From positions 55,777,207-55,841,206 of the forward strand of contig CM031859.1 of assembly GCA_018697195.1 (NCBI GenBank): 64,000 nucleotides of DNA, given 5' to 3'. The translations under genes were made by a program, and so were the position numbers. Shown here piece by piece: positions 24,101 through 37,303 of this stretch. The stretch comes from Certhia americana. Lineage: Eukaryota > Chordata > Aves > Passeriformes > Certhiidae. Below the pieces are notes generated by a model. The model was not told the DNA's origin, made no database searches, and saw only the letters and a program-made list of their open reading frames with translations. Position 1 is the first letter of the stretch. Every line of letters starts with the position of its first letter.

Positions 24101-26559
24101 CAGGACTATATGGTCCTAAGGATTAATAGTCTCTTCATTTTCTATTGATGTATTTCAAAATGGCTAACTGTGGGTTTCATCCTAAGCAGTGGTGGACCAC
24201 TAAAAGAAAGTAGTGCTTTTGTGAATCTTATTTTATCAGAATTCTTGTGCTTTAGGACAGACCAAAAATGGAAAGAGAATTGCACATCTTTTTTTGTAGT
24301 AAATGTTTTGCAGCTCTCAAGCTGATTCTCAGTGGGTGGAGACAGGTAGCAGTGCAGAAAATAATCTCTTACTGGTAACTGAACAAGTGTAAATATAGAT
24401 GTGGAGTATAAAAGCTTTTTGGCAAATGTAGACTTGGTTCCTATGACAGAAATGGCAGCACAGTGGAGGAGAGCTCCGTGCAGGTGTGCCATTTCTGACA
24501 GAAGCCTGGTATCAGCAAATTCATCTGTAGAGAGCAAACAGAATGGCTTTCTGTCCCTGCTTCAGTTTGTGTGTGGGCTATTAAGACTGAAGGGGGAATT
24601 ATGCGATTCAGGCACAATATGGAGCTGCCTGACAGATTGCAGACAGATGTAAGCTTGCTTTGCCTGAGCTCTGCACTGACTGAAGTTCAGCTAATATATT
24701 CTGTTTCTCTGTAGGGCTTATTGCATCAAGCTCAGCATTATGCTGATAATGCAGTCACGTGGCCTCTGCATCCAAACTGGCTCGCTTCCCACCAGCTTGA
24801 AGCAAACTTGCATCTGTCTTCAAAATAGGATGTAGACATAACCTTTTAACAGGCCAGCACTTCTCAGCCCACATACTGTGGAGCTGGGACATGCTCAAAG
24901 CAGAAGGGAAAGGATCAGAGGTTGTTCGAACTCTTTGAAGTAGAAGGGATTTGAAGACTTGTGGGGGTACATAGGAACCTGGAAGGGGTTACAGGGAGTA
25001 GGAGCAGATGGTGGCTTGACTGACAAGTGGAGATGCAGAGCGTCTAAGTATACCTAACTAAGTGAGTCCCTGGAAGCAGGAAATCCTGGAAGCAGGAAAT
25101 CAAACAGAAAATGTTTCACACACGCTTGTTACTATGGCTATTCCCTGCCTAGTAGATTCCACCTGTGCGTGAATGTCCCTTTTTATTTCCATGATGTGTT
25201 CTCTACTTGCTGTATAGAACAACCAAGCAATTTGATTACTGCCATGCTGATACAGATGCTTTGAGAGATTTCATTTGCACACAAGATGTCATTTTGTCAT
25301 AAAAACGGAAATACTGATTGCTCCACAAATTTTACTAATTATAAGTCAAGCATAGCAGGGCCTAGTGAGATGGTTAGAGAATGTCAGAAACCATGCACCT
25401 ACTTTCTTTTGAGCAGGAAAAAATATAATTATTTCATTTACAGTATTAGTTATTTAAAAGGCCTAATCTTGTGTTTAGTTTGCCATTTACTGTTTAAAAT
25501 TAATACTTTCATGCCTCAAAAAGTTTGCCCACAGTTAAGCTTTCTCAAGGACCTTCATTCATTGACAAAATATCCTTGTCATGCTTTCCACTGTAGCAGG
25601 ACTGGCTCCTATGTCTTTTGTTATTCTGACAGTTCCAGTGTTGAGGTGCTGAATGTTTTTACCTCCGGGTGACATCTGTAACATTGTGTATTGTTTAAAC
25701 AAAGGACCTATTCAATGAATAAAAGACTGTATCAGCCTCCTATGAAATTAACACTGGTGATTTGGGGCCAAGGAGAGCATTCAAATAATGTAACTCTTGG
25801 GTGCTCTTCCCACTTGCTATTACATTAAACTTTTTTTCTTGTTTTAGTTTTTATGAAAACCTTGAAGATAATGATCTAACTTGAGACAGCTTCTCTGAAA
25901 ACCCAGAAGGACTTCTAAGTACTCTGATGGTTTTGCATATGATTTATAAAGCAAAAACTTGCTTTTCATTTGTTTTAATTTCCTCAAGCCTCTGATGTGG
26001 TGTCTCATGCCCAGTAGAGTGTGAATATATAGTTTCAAGACTTCAAAACCACAGAATAATTAGTGATGTTTACTAACCAGCTGAGCAAACCACTTCCCAC
26101 CTGAATACTGGAACAATTGTTTTTCCACTTTAGAAAGAGAGTGAAAGGTCCACAGTTTGGCCTCACAAAACCTGCAAATGGAAAGAGAGCCTGGCTTGCT
26201 TCAGCAGTGGTCAATTTGTTGTGCTGAAGACATGCTTGTGCACCTGCTTCGAAGGTCCCATCTGAAGGCAGTAGCCTTTCTGAGTGGTGAGAGATGGATG
26301 TCATGAGGATACACGTTTAAACTGTTAATAATCTTATGTCAAGACCCCTATAAAAGCAGTGGATTTATCCCTTACTACTTCAGTTAAATACTCCACTACT
26401 TTTGTAGTGGATACTCCAGTCTTGATCTGCCATTAACCATTAGAAAGATTTTCCAGAAGATCATCTGAAATCTCTCATGCTGTAGCATATATGGTGTTTT
26501 TTCCTCTGTCTTCAGTCACAAGGGAGTTCATTCATTCAGGTTATTTTGCAATAATGTTT
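21126..26559. other. Intergenic, no gene recognised
   Basis: No recognisable gene, RNA or complete repeat. Short open frames only. A TATA-like TATAAAAG is at 24407-24414, with nothing to suggest a promoter beyond the match. A 16-base unit is tandemly repeated at 25069-25100. Confidence 0.65.
25069..25100. repeat. 16-base tandem duplication
   Basis: Two adjacent identical units of CCTGGAAGCAGGAAAT. Confidence 0.9.
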
Positions 26560-26725
26560 TAAATATTGAAAGGCTTCTCACATCCCCCATTTTCTAGACC
26601 AAACAACCCCATTTTTCTCACAACTCCTCTTCTTGCCTACCCTGGGCTTTTTCCAGATGATCTGCATCTTTCCTAAAGCATGTGATATAAACAACTGCAC
26701 ACAGACCTCTAGTTGGGTACTTATA
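26560..26725 (-). mobile_element. Short relic of an old CR1-type LINE, antisense
   Basis: Plus-strand text TTTTCTAGACC, CTTTTTCCAGATGATCTGCATCTTTCCTAAAG and ACCTCTAGTTGGG corresponds in order to the segment of old CR1 copies that normally reads TTTTCTAGACC, then TCTCCAATTTGTCCACATCTTTCCTGAA, then a segment on the 'cagctgaggcct' theme. About 165 bases are recognisable, with weak ends. The same element type appears at 20346 and 40450. Confidence 0.55.
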
Positions 26726-29450
26726 TACACCACCCTTGTCTCTAAGAGACTGTCTTAGTTCCTGAAATATTCAGCTCTAAAGCTACATCAGGAAAATACA
26801 TACATACAGAGCATAATGTAGAATATAGAACAAAATATATGTAGGAGAGTAAATTAAGATTCTGTAGGAATCTTCTTTGCAGGGTACAAACTGGCTTTGG
26901 TGAAAATCTGGTACTGAGCAAAATGTGGCAGCAGGTGTGAAGTGTTTTGTAAGACCGTGGGGCAGGTATAAAAAAGTAGAATATGATGAAATGAAGCTAA
27001 TTAAAGGACTTAGAGAATTAATATGCCTACCTATTTAGTACTCAACCCTTTCCAAGCACTTCGGGTGATAAAATTCCACCGTATGAAAAATTAAATCAGT
27101 TATTCTAAGCAAAACCTAACAGGTATCAGTTAACTGACTGCATTTTCACTAGCTTCAAAGTGGGAACGTCTAAATACTCAGGACCTCAGCCTTGGTTGCT
27201 GACAAATAGCAGAGCTAAGGTGTAGACAATAAGCCTTATACTTGCCTTGCACTGAGTGTTTACTCCTTGAGCCATCTTTTATAGTAAGTGGAGATCCTTA
27301 AAGATTCAAAAGCTTCCTAGCACTTCATTTGTGTGTATGTTAGGAGGTCCAAACTCAAGCTTTTCTTAGTCCAAATCAGGAGGGAAGATCCCTATCTCTG
27401 TCACCAAACACTTGAAAAGAACCAGTAAATCTCAAGTGCGTCTCATTTTATTAGCTAATGAGGTGAAATTTGACCAATTGAACATGAGGCCAGAGAGAGA
27501 AAAAGTGATAATTGTGTTCAGAAATGGAAAAACAGTGGTGAAAACAAGATATAGTCATTTCACTTTTCCTGTTTTAGGGGGGTTTTTTGTTTTTTTTTAT
27601 GCAAAGCTATTTGTGGAACAGGGTAACATAGTCTAGAGGGACAGATTCTGACTCAACAATTGCTTGCCTGAAAGGAACCCACTGCTTGCTTTCCCCAGTT
27701 CCCTTCTCTCACACTTTCCTGACAGTTCACAGATTACTTTCACATAAGAAAGGCACTGCAGACAATGCAGCAGAGCAGAGCGAGGACTCAGGCTGCTGAG
27801 CCTTCCCAGCTCACTCTGGAAACCAAAGGCAGACAGCTTTCCTCCTGATGCAGCTCAGTGCCCATCGTTTTGGGGGCAGCGGTGGTTTGGGTGGCAATCT
27901 CTAGGAATATTAATCCCTACCACGTTTAAGGGATTCACACATCAGGAACCCTTGATGATTTTACCCCAGCTGCCTCTCCTCCCCTTTGATTCACCCTGGA
28001 GTCAGATTTTTTTACCTCCTCAAAATGGAAGCTTTAATTGCCCTTGTGTTAAACCTCACTGCGGTTACAATACATGTAATTAGATGACCTCAGGCAAAAT
28101 TGAGTCTTTCAATAAATTTGCATTATTATTGGCTGCTAGTCTACTGACCCACTGTAGAAGACACTGTTCTCATCTCTTGCATTTACTCCAAAAACTGAGC
28201 AATGATCTAAGTTGATCTGGTTTTGTATTTCAAGAGTGTGCCAAAGAAGTTTATGTAGACCTTTACGTACTGCCCTATAAAATTTTTCTTTATTTCACAT
28301 ACCCAGTGGGCATATAGTAGAGTAGGCATTAAATGTAATGTTCAATACATATGGCCAAAGGAACTATGTTTAGAAAGCATGGCAAATAGTGTAGGGACAA
28401 ATTCCATTTTGTTTCCCGTAGATATTAAGGCTGACAGACTGTTAGTTGCATGATCATTAGCTAAAGTGAGCTCCATAGCAATGCTTGAGGCAAAATAATA
28501 ATAATATGGTGGCAGATGAAGCAGGAACAGCACAAGTCAGCAGCACCCAGCCAGCAGTTAGCAATTCTTTTGCTTATTAGCAGAATGTTCAGAGTCCAGG
28601 CAGAATTGTTAGATTTGGGTTTTTTATTAATTTGTCTTTCTGAATCCTTCCTATCTTCAGATCTTGCATCCTTATTGACATCAACTTTTCAAAGCAATAC
28701 CTAGAGACTATGAATTTAATTTTCGTTGAACAAGTGTATGGGTAAGGGAAATTTTTATGGCCTACAGGACCCTGTGTTTTATAGCAGCATGCATTGTTCA
28801 GGTTCCTAATTACTGTTGCATTAAAAAAAAAAAATATGTACGTTTACTATTAGGACCCCAAAATGATGATGTAAAATATCTGTCTCCTGATGCCTATCCC
28901 TAGGATTGGAACACAAAATTACACCAAAAATCTGTCTGTAAAAGCTTGAAATTCAGAAAAACCCAGGAGGATAGTAAGGACTTAAATACATTCTTCATGA
29001 TCTGTGTTTCTTACACTGATTATCATAACAGTTAGAGATTTTATAGGTTTGCTCAAAGTCAACCAAACGTGAAACAATCTATACAGAGTGGTGTTTGATC
29101 CCTGAGGGACACATCCATGAAGAATCATGAAGTCATATTTCATAATGACATATCTTCAATGCATGGTTAAGCCTTCAAATTTCACAGGCACAGCAAGTTA
29201 CTGTAGTCTCATTTTATTTTTTACTTTTGTTTCCATCTAAAGTCAGCTAGTTCTCCACATTACTTAAAACTTCTTCAGACAGTGTCTGGTCTCTGGCTGC
29301 CCTCTCAAGAGTGACTCAGTTCAGCAGCACCACTCTGACTGCCTCAGTGTTGTGCTATGCTGGGAGGGCCTCTAAAACACACTTCAGAATGTGATTGAAA
29401 CAGGGCTACAGAGCCCAAAAAATTATTCCAAGAGGTTTGTGTGTGCATTG
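26726..29450. other. Intergenic, no gene recognised
   Basis: AT-rich, no gene seen. Around 28050-28140 is a stretch with ATGTAATTAGATGACC and AATAAATTTGCATTATTATTGG that resembles conserved non-coding sequence in composition (homeodomain and POU-like cores). This cannot be tested without alignment. Confidence 0.6.
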
Positions 29451-29823
29451 TTCAGCCTGGAGAAAGGACAGTTATGGGAGAACCTCATTGCAGCCTTCCC
29501 ATACTGACAGGGGGCTTATAAAAAAGGAGAGAGAGTGACTTCTTACATGGGAGGATAGTGACAGGACAAGGGGGAAGGTTTTAAACTAGAAGAGGAGAGA
29601 TTTAGAAAAGATGTCAGGAAGAAATTCTTTACTCAAAAGATAGTGAGGCACTGGCACAGGTTGCCAAGAGTGGTCGTGGATGCCCCATCCTGGAAGGGTT
29701 GAAGGCCAGGTTGGATTGGGCACTAAGAAACCTGGTCTAGTGTGTGGCACCTCTATCCATGGCAGGGTGGTTGGAACTAGATGTCCCTTCCAGTCCTAAA
29801 GATTCTATGATTCTATGATTTAA
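29451..29823 (+). mobile_element. CR1 LINE fragment, sense, 3' end
   Basis: Runs from TTCAGCCTGGAGAAAGGA through AGGAAGAAATTCTTTACTCA, CACAGGTTGCCAAGAGTGG, ATGCCCCATCCTGGAAGG, CATGGCAGGGTGGTTGGAACTAGATG to a clear tail of two ATTCTATG units. The tail is the best preserved in the window, and the copy looks relatively young. No coding frame survives. Confidence 0.95.
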
Positions 29824-32169
29824 ATCAGACTTTCCCTTCAACACAGTGATTAGCCAAGGCATTAGAGTTTACTAGTACATGTCTAGTCTCATAGATGCTG
29901 AGGAATTTTTTGCTCTTTTCTCTTTTAGGAGCATGTCAGAAGTCCTTTATCTTCTGATATTAACTAGGGTGCTTGCAGTCTGGTCTAAAAAGAAAAAAAC
30001 GCGGTGCTAGGCTGAACTGATTTTACAGTAATATTTGACAGAAGTGACTAAATAATGGATGCTCCCTAATTATTGCACATGTACAGGCACTTGTGATTTC
30101 TCTCAAGATGTATTATTAGAAATTTTTTAACCACTTGTGTTAACGTTTTTATGAAGTTTCTGGGCAATAGGATGGTGTCAGCTATTTAAGCTTACTAGTC
30201 AATAGGTCATGTGGCACCCAGCCTCCACCTCCCCCAGTCTCATTACAACTTCAGTTCTGGGGTCCAGCATGTCAATAGATGAATTTAAACTGTGCCTGGA
30301 GGAAGTATTTGAGATGGAAGCACACGGTTTGATACTGCCCACAATATGGAGGGATTTACCTGCTCTCCTAAACTCAGAACTGTGTGAGCATTTCTAGCAG
30401 GAGTAATTGCTCATGCTAATGCAAACTCATTAAGCCATGAATACTTGCATATGCAGTTTTGTAAGAAGTGAGGTGTAAATACTGCTGCCAATCAAAATTT
30501 TAATCGACCAAATGTTTGTGGAAAACCAGTTCAAGACAATATGAACATGGTAAAAGTGAATTTGCTCTGAAATTTCAGCAGTTCATTATGAAAGTATTTG
30601 CAGTACTGACCTGTCTACACCTGGAGCTTTATCATTGCTATGAAGGTTTTTTCCCAGTTCTAAAATTGGTCTTGTAATAATAGAAATGTGAAATTTGCTG
30701 ACAGATTTCCCAGTGAGCTACGATGGGCTGAAGATGCTATTTTAAGCAACCTTGTGAGAAAAGTGATTGGTAGTATATGCGCTGAGCCCTGATTCAGCAA
30801 GAATTGGTGCAGGATCCCTGCTTCATGTTCAAGCTACAAGAAACATTGACGAGGAACTCCACATAAATGAATGGATAGAAACACTGCAAGATGCTTGGAA
30901 AAGCAAATTACTAATTATGCTAATATTAGAGAACTGAAGATTACTCAGAAAAGTTTAGCTCTAGTCAATCTCAGCTGATGAAAATGGGCAGAAATTCAGA
31001 TAATTCAACAGGGTCATAATGATTTTACACTTACTCAGGATTTGATCTTACATCTAAATGTGAATTTATTTAATCACAATTTAATCACAGCTTCTGTCAG
31101 TTGAATACCCTTACACCTTGTTCTGCAGTGAAGACAAAACTGGTTTCCACCTCTGTATGCTCAGCTTGAACAAACTGGGAAAGTGGTGGAACAGGCAGAT
31201 CAATCTAAACCCTTTGGTAGAAGAGAGACTTCTGAAAGAGATATATTTTTTAAATTTACCATCATCTGTGCCTGGAAATTCAAATTGATTTTAAGGGTGA
31301 TCATCCAGATCATTGCATGCTAAGATGGCCTGGGAAAAGAGGAAGTTTTAAAAGAGTGGTTAGTTTTAGTTACTCTGCTGTTGAAATCTAAAGTATAGTG
31401 AGCTGATTCAGTTGCATATATTTTTTCAGTTGAGGCTGGATTTAGGTGGGGATTATCTCTTGGCATGGCATGAAGTTAAACGTGATTTAGAAAGTCACTC
31501 TCTATAATAACTTTAGTGGTTTTGCGCTTACTTAATTTTATTTTGTCAGGATCAAATTAAGCCAATTCTAGCGCATTAAGGAGGTGTGTGCACAATGAGC
31601 CTGGGGGTGTGGAAGGGAGAATGAGCCTTTGGCTGCACGGATGCCAGCCCGGACAGATTTCATACTCTCTTCCCAGAGGGGATGGAAAGAATGATGGAGC
31701 ACAGCCGATTTTATCTTCTTGTGATACTTACTGTCATTAAAAGGGAATTTCAGGGTGTGGAGTTAACCCTCACAAGTCTGTGTAACTACCCATACGTGTC
31801 ACGTAATATGTGTCAGGTAAAATACATTTGGGGGTCTCTGGTGAGTCTTGCTCTTTGTTCTCTCTTATAATTGCCTTTGTCCACCAGTGTTCTCCCCAGT
31901 GGTATTGCAAATGGAGAAGTTTAGGCCTTCTCCACACCCCCACACTTTTCTCAGTCACTCAAGGAGAATCTTCTACAATTTCCTTCTACTCTTGTCTTGT
32001 GTCCAACTCTAATTTTTCCCTCACCCTGACTTACATAAGATGTGTATACCACAAATGTCTCATTGTTTCATTACTTAAAGGAGGGAAATGCTTTTAGGTA
32101 TGCAGCTGTTTTAGAAAACAAGAGTAATCTGAGATGGAAGAGTTTTAAATGGGCAACACCCAGTCCAAC

Positions 32170-32350
32170 ACAGGGTTTAGGGGTTTTTTCTGTTTGGTGG
32201 ATTTTGGTTTGGTTTTGGGGGGTTTTTTTGATTTTTTTTCCCCCTCTTGTTTGTTTGTTTGGGTTTTGTGTGTGTGGTTTTTTCTTTGGTTTTTGTTTTT
32301 GGTGGTGTTTTTGGGGTTTTTTTGTTTGTTTGTTTGTGGGTTTTTTTTGT
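32170..32350. repeat. G/T-biased low-complexity tract
   Basis: About 180 bases in which the plus strand is almost entirely G and T (TTTGG, GTTTG and GTGTGTG units, a GGGGGG run), broken by a short run of C near 32240. It produces artificial Trp/Phe-rich frames on the plus strand and Lys/Asn/Thr-rich frames on the minus strand. These are not genes. Confidence 0.9.
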
Positions 32351-35300
32351 TAAAAATGGTGCATTTTACACCTTGGGGTACCTCACATGAATTAATCTCC
32401 AGAGATTCAAAAACCCAAAACAACTGTGTAGATAATACCCTGCAAATTTGATACAGAATAAATGAGTTTAACCTGAAAGGGTGTTTGGAGGTAAGAGGAA
32501 GGGGCAGAGTTTAGTGCTTTTCCCCATTGAGTTTTTCTTGCAGTAAAAGACTGCAAACTGCCATATTCATTCTCTCATGTTGATTTATTTGCTCCAAAAT
32601 AAAGAAAACATCTTTTCTTTTTCCTTAAAGACAAAGCCTCACTCTCCTTTTCCAAGCCTGCCTGCCTTTCTGGGCAGCCTGCCCACAGTACAGGGTCCTT
32701 GTTTATCCCAAAGAGGGCAAAGAGAGGAGTCTTTCCAAACATCCGTGGCTTTCCGGGTGTCAGAGGCCAGGCTGCCAGGGCGGTCCTGGGGTAGCTGCTG
32801 GCAGAGAAGATCACACCAGACATGTAGAAGGTGAGGGAGCAGAGGGCATCCCTGCCACCCAGGGAAGATGGCAACAGAAAAACTCAAAAAAAGTTGTGTC
32901 CTGCCTTTAACAGAACAGCAGAATCCTCGGTTTCCCTGCAGTCACACTGGGAAGAATTCCTCTCTGGGATTGCACTGGGCAAAACACGTCCACGCAGCTT
33001 CTTCTTGAAGGCTGTGGCTTACCATTTCAGCTAGATTCTAACTACATGTTTGATTCCACATGTTGCCTTGCCTGCCAAGAAGTAAAAATCAAACCTCCAT
33101 TTCTTTGTGGGTTGTACTTATTTTGATCTCTGGAAACTGTACCCCTGAAGTGCATTTTCAGTAATTGCAAGATTTATTTTTGTGTTGCTGTACATTAATT
33201 ACATTGAAATATGAGGAGAGCAAAAATACAGAGAGAGAAGTGCATAATTATTGAGAAGGAAGAATAAAATCAAAACATTCCTATCTAATTTTCTATGACT
33301 CTTGAAAACAATGGTGCGGTTTGGGGAATAAAGAAAAGTAGGAGCAAGCTGCCCAAAGTACATAAAAGCAAGTCAAAACAGCACAAAAAGGCGTGATGTT
33401 CCTTTAAAAAGCTACATGTAATCACCAGGATACCTGACTAACTGGTACATAACATGTTCTTCTAAGCACAGTAACTCTCCCACTGAGAGAAACACTGTGA
33501 GTCAAACAAGAATATACATGCTTTGGAAATACTTTTCCAGAACCATAACACTTGTTCCATTAGTCAATCTGGTACACTTTCAATGGAACAGAAAACTGTT
33601 GAGCCTTAAAGGAAACAGTCACACAGAAAAAAGAGAAGCCAGGAGCTAAGTTTCAGAAAATTAAACTTCTGCAGAAAAGAAAATATGAGGACAAGCTATG
33701 ATCCTTTGGGGGTCAGGTCCTATTAGAGGCCCTCAAAATGTTGCTGTAGTCCAAGCCACAGAAATTCCCACTATTTATCAAGCAGAGATAAAGATGCAAT
33801 AATCTTGCAAATAAATTAACCACAAAGAATAAAGAAAGAACTGAAAGCTGTAGCATTTATGCAAAGAAATAAATTTTCATATCTTTCCAAATGTCTTCGG
33901 TCTGTTATGCCTGACTTACTGCTGCATTTTCTGGAAATGAGGTTAATTTTTCTGGATAACGTTTTGTTGTACTTGAGGCATAAAATAGATCATCAGCCTA
34001 AAAGCCAGTCCTGAGGAAAGAAGGGACTCCCAATTAAGACTGAATTTTTGCTCCCCCAGTGGCCAATACCATCTGTAAACATGGTGATGGCAAAAGGGCA
34101 AGAGTTTTGGTCCAAAGTCTCAGAGAGAGGCTAAAAATTGTCTACTCCCTCCATGTCAGCGCCCTTTGCAACATTGGTAGTGGGAGTGGGAGAAACAAAT
34201 TAATCATATGAAATCTCTGTTGTTCTGCTCTGTGGTCAAAGGGATGGCATTCCACGTGGGTCTGCTGGACTGACCAGCAGCAAGAAGCAGGTGGAGCATC
34301 TTGCACCATCACCTACTCAAGGTTTCAGTTCCACTGAACTGGGCTTGCCCTGTTTCAAAGCTGCAAACGGAGCAAAATTTCCAATCCCTTTCCAAATGAA
34401 ATTGAATGTGTTGTTGATGGGGCCTGAAATATTGATGAACCTTCAAGATTTTTGTTTCCTGCACTCTGATTGATTTCTGGTGCCCAGTAAATGTAAGAAA
34501 AGCCCTACACATGTGAATGATTCCCAGCTAAGATAATGGGGAAAAAGATCTCACAACAACAGTCAAGATCTGATACTTCTTCTACCTAGCTGGCTATAGA
34601 AGCCAAGTTTGCTCCAAATCAAATCAAACCTGTTCCATTATTAATAAGAGCAAATGAAATGCACCTGAGAAGGGAAAAAGTATTATGGAAATCAAAACAT
34701 CTGCTTCCTGTGGTCATCAGAGATTGTGGTAAGGGAAGGCATGAGTGACCAACTCGCTGAAAGACAGTACTGCCACAATAGAGCAGTTCTGATGAACTTC
34801 CCCTAAAGGTGTCCTTGAACAGGGGTCTCAGTTGTAGATTTCAGTAAGTCTTCAGTGTTCAGGAAAGAATGATGATTTCAAGGGTTTTACTGGTGCTTGG
34901 TCTAGGTAGATGCTTTGATTCTACACAGTTCATGCTCCTGGCCAGGCCTCAAACATGTAGGATATCCCCAGGGAAGCACGGGACAAAACTGCAGCTGTTG
35001 AAGTACATATTGCTGGCTTTAATGCCATCTTTGGCTGAGACACAAATTGCTATATTTGAATGCATTTGGCATTTGAAATTGTGTCAGAACACCTTGATGT
35101 TGTGTTTGAGTTCATACATCTCAAAAATTGCATACTTGCTCATCTTTTTCCCCACAGACACTAAGGCTGAATGAGGAGAGCCACTTTAGCTCCAGGCAGC
35201 AGCTGAATTTCTTCTGCACCAGTGAAGTTTTTGCTGTGGACTTTGTTGGGGCTGTCTTTCATCCTGAGGTGTCACACCAGGCATGGAAAGGAGGAACAGG

Positions 35301-37267
35301 GTTATAATGGATAGCTGAAAAACGGGCAGTTGGGAAGATTTCTGCCAGCCATGCTCTGACCTGCTGAGCGCCTGCATCCTCCAGGCATGCCAGAATGCAG
35401 TGTGCATGGGTCTAGCATCACAGGGAAGTAGCAGTGGTTTGCACATCCAAAGTTGCCACGTGGCTCTGCAGAGGGGACTGACATGACCTGCCCTAAACCT
35501 GACCCAGCACAGCTCTACTGTGAACCTTCCTCCATCTGTGCTGGGAGAGCAGGACCTATTGGATGTTGCCAGAAATGAGTCAGGAATTAGTTATAAACAG
35601 AATTGGTTTGGGATTATTTAATGAATTTCAGGGCCTATTTATACTTCTGGACTGTTTTATTTGTTTTCACCTGTTTTTAGCTCAAACTTTTTGCCCTGTT
35701 CTCCCCACACCCATCTTGAGGCAACCTCCAGGTCAAAGAGGTGATGATGCAGCCTTTCCCTGACACCAGGCAGCATCCTCCTTTTACCTGAGTGCCATAA
35801 ATCTACTTTTGTCTTTCTCCCTCCTATGTCCTCTGGGAAGCAAAACACAATTCCAAACCCCAAAATGTATTCATGAGAACTATGCTTTTCTAATGATCCT
35901 CAGGACCTCTCTGTCATTTTTCTAAATTGGATGGCTACGTTATCTCAGTATGGCAATTAATGACAATTAAATATAAATTGAGAATGAGTATCTGCCAACT
36001 TGATATGATGTAGTCCTACCAGGCATTTCAACCTGTTTCCTACGGAAATATGGAAATCATTATTCTTCAATTACACTGTTCCATCTTTGTCAGCCAGTGT
36101 ATAACCTGTGTATGTTGCTTTTCAGATTAAAGAAAAGCTTGGCATTGTAATTGGGAAGAAGCATGGCATCTGCAATAAAAATGCCAAAATCCTGGAAGCT
36201 GCTCCACAAGCCTGAGTACTGTGTGCAAAGCAGATGGTAGGAAACTGAGCACATGAGAAAATTCACAAGCTGTGTTGCATGTAGTTGTGTTGCTACATTT
36301 TATTAAAGGTAAGTTGTCTTCAATGTGTGCAATATACTGAAATATATATTAAAGCTCTGATAATGCTCACTGGTACCATTCTTAGCATTTGTGCAATAAA
36401 ATAAAGCAGTAGAGAGGGAGAGAAGATTGTTGTGAACCATAAGGATGATTTGGAAAGAATATGAAAAATGCTGCCTGTTCAGCAATGGGGGAAAACTCCA
36501 ACTACTTCACAGGATGCAGTTTCCAACCTTCCTCCTGTGTAATGAAGTGAGCCAGGTTACACATGGGAATGAACGCTTATTTAATAAATGTTAGCACAGA
36601 TTTTCCAAGTGCATTAGTAACCCAATAAAATAATTCCCATGCTTCAATTAGATATGTGTGTATTTTCCCCCCTGCCTAATCCGGACAAGCTGAATTACAT
36701 CAGATGGGGCCATCATGCCTCTTTAGGCACGGGCTGGCAGTTGTAAGATAGCAAAGAGCTGCATTCCTGGCGCAAGTAGAGGATTATAACCTGTCGAGTC
36801 AAAGTCTTAATCTTTTCTCAGCGATGAGTCAGTGTTGAAATGACAGTCAGAACATGCACAGGCAGCAAGAGAAAGATTTGTTGTGGCTAATGGGAACAGT
36901 AAGAGAGAGAAAACTTCATCTGACTTCACCAAAAAATGTAGAGGGCTCTGCTAAGAAGAACTAAATTTATTGACAGTACTCATAAGAAAATTAGAAATAA
37001 ACAAACTAAACATGCTATGAAAGAGGATTATTTTAAACCTTCTATTAATTTTTGTAAGTACACTGCAAATGTTTTGACATAAAAAGAAACATGTCATGTC
37101 ATGTTAGTCTATGAATCGGAAGGATTCAGGATTAACAATTCCCATAGTTAATAAAGGAAAGATGGAGATCAGCTGGGTAAAAAAAATTAAACAAACACAT
37201 GGTAATTTCTGAACTGCTTAATGGAAAAAATCATTATGCCCATTAATATCCTATCTCTTATAAAAAT

Positions 37268-37303
37268 AATAATATATATATATTATATACAGTATAATAT
37301 ATC
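37268..37303. repeat. TA-rich low-complexity tract
   Basis: Imperfect TA repeat with short interruptions. Confidence 0.75.

Noticed and set aside
24407..24414. TATAAAAG TATA-like match
   Set aside because: Isolated match in AT-rich DNA with no gene, CpG island or start element following it.
32042..32451. Trp/Phe-rich and Lys/Asn-rich frames
   Set aside because: Direct translation of the G/T-biased low-complexity tract.
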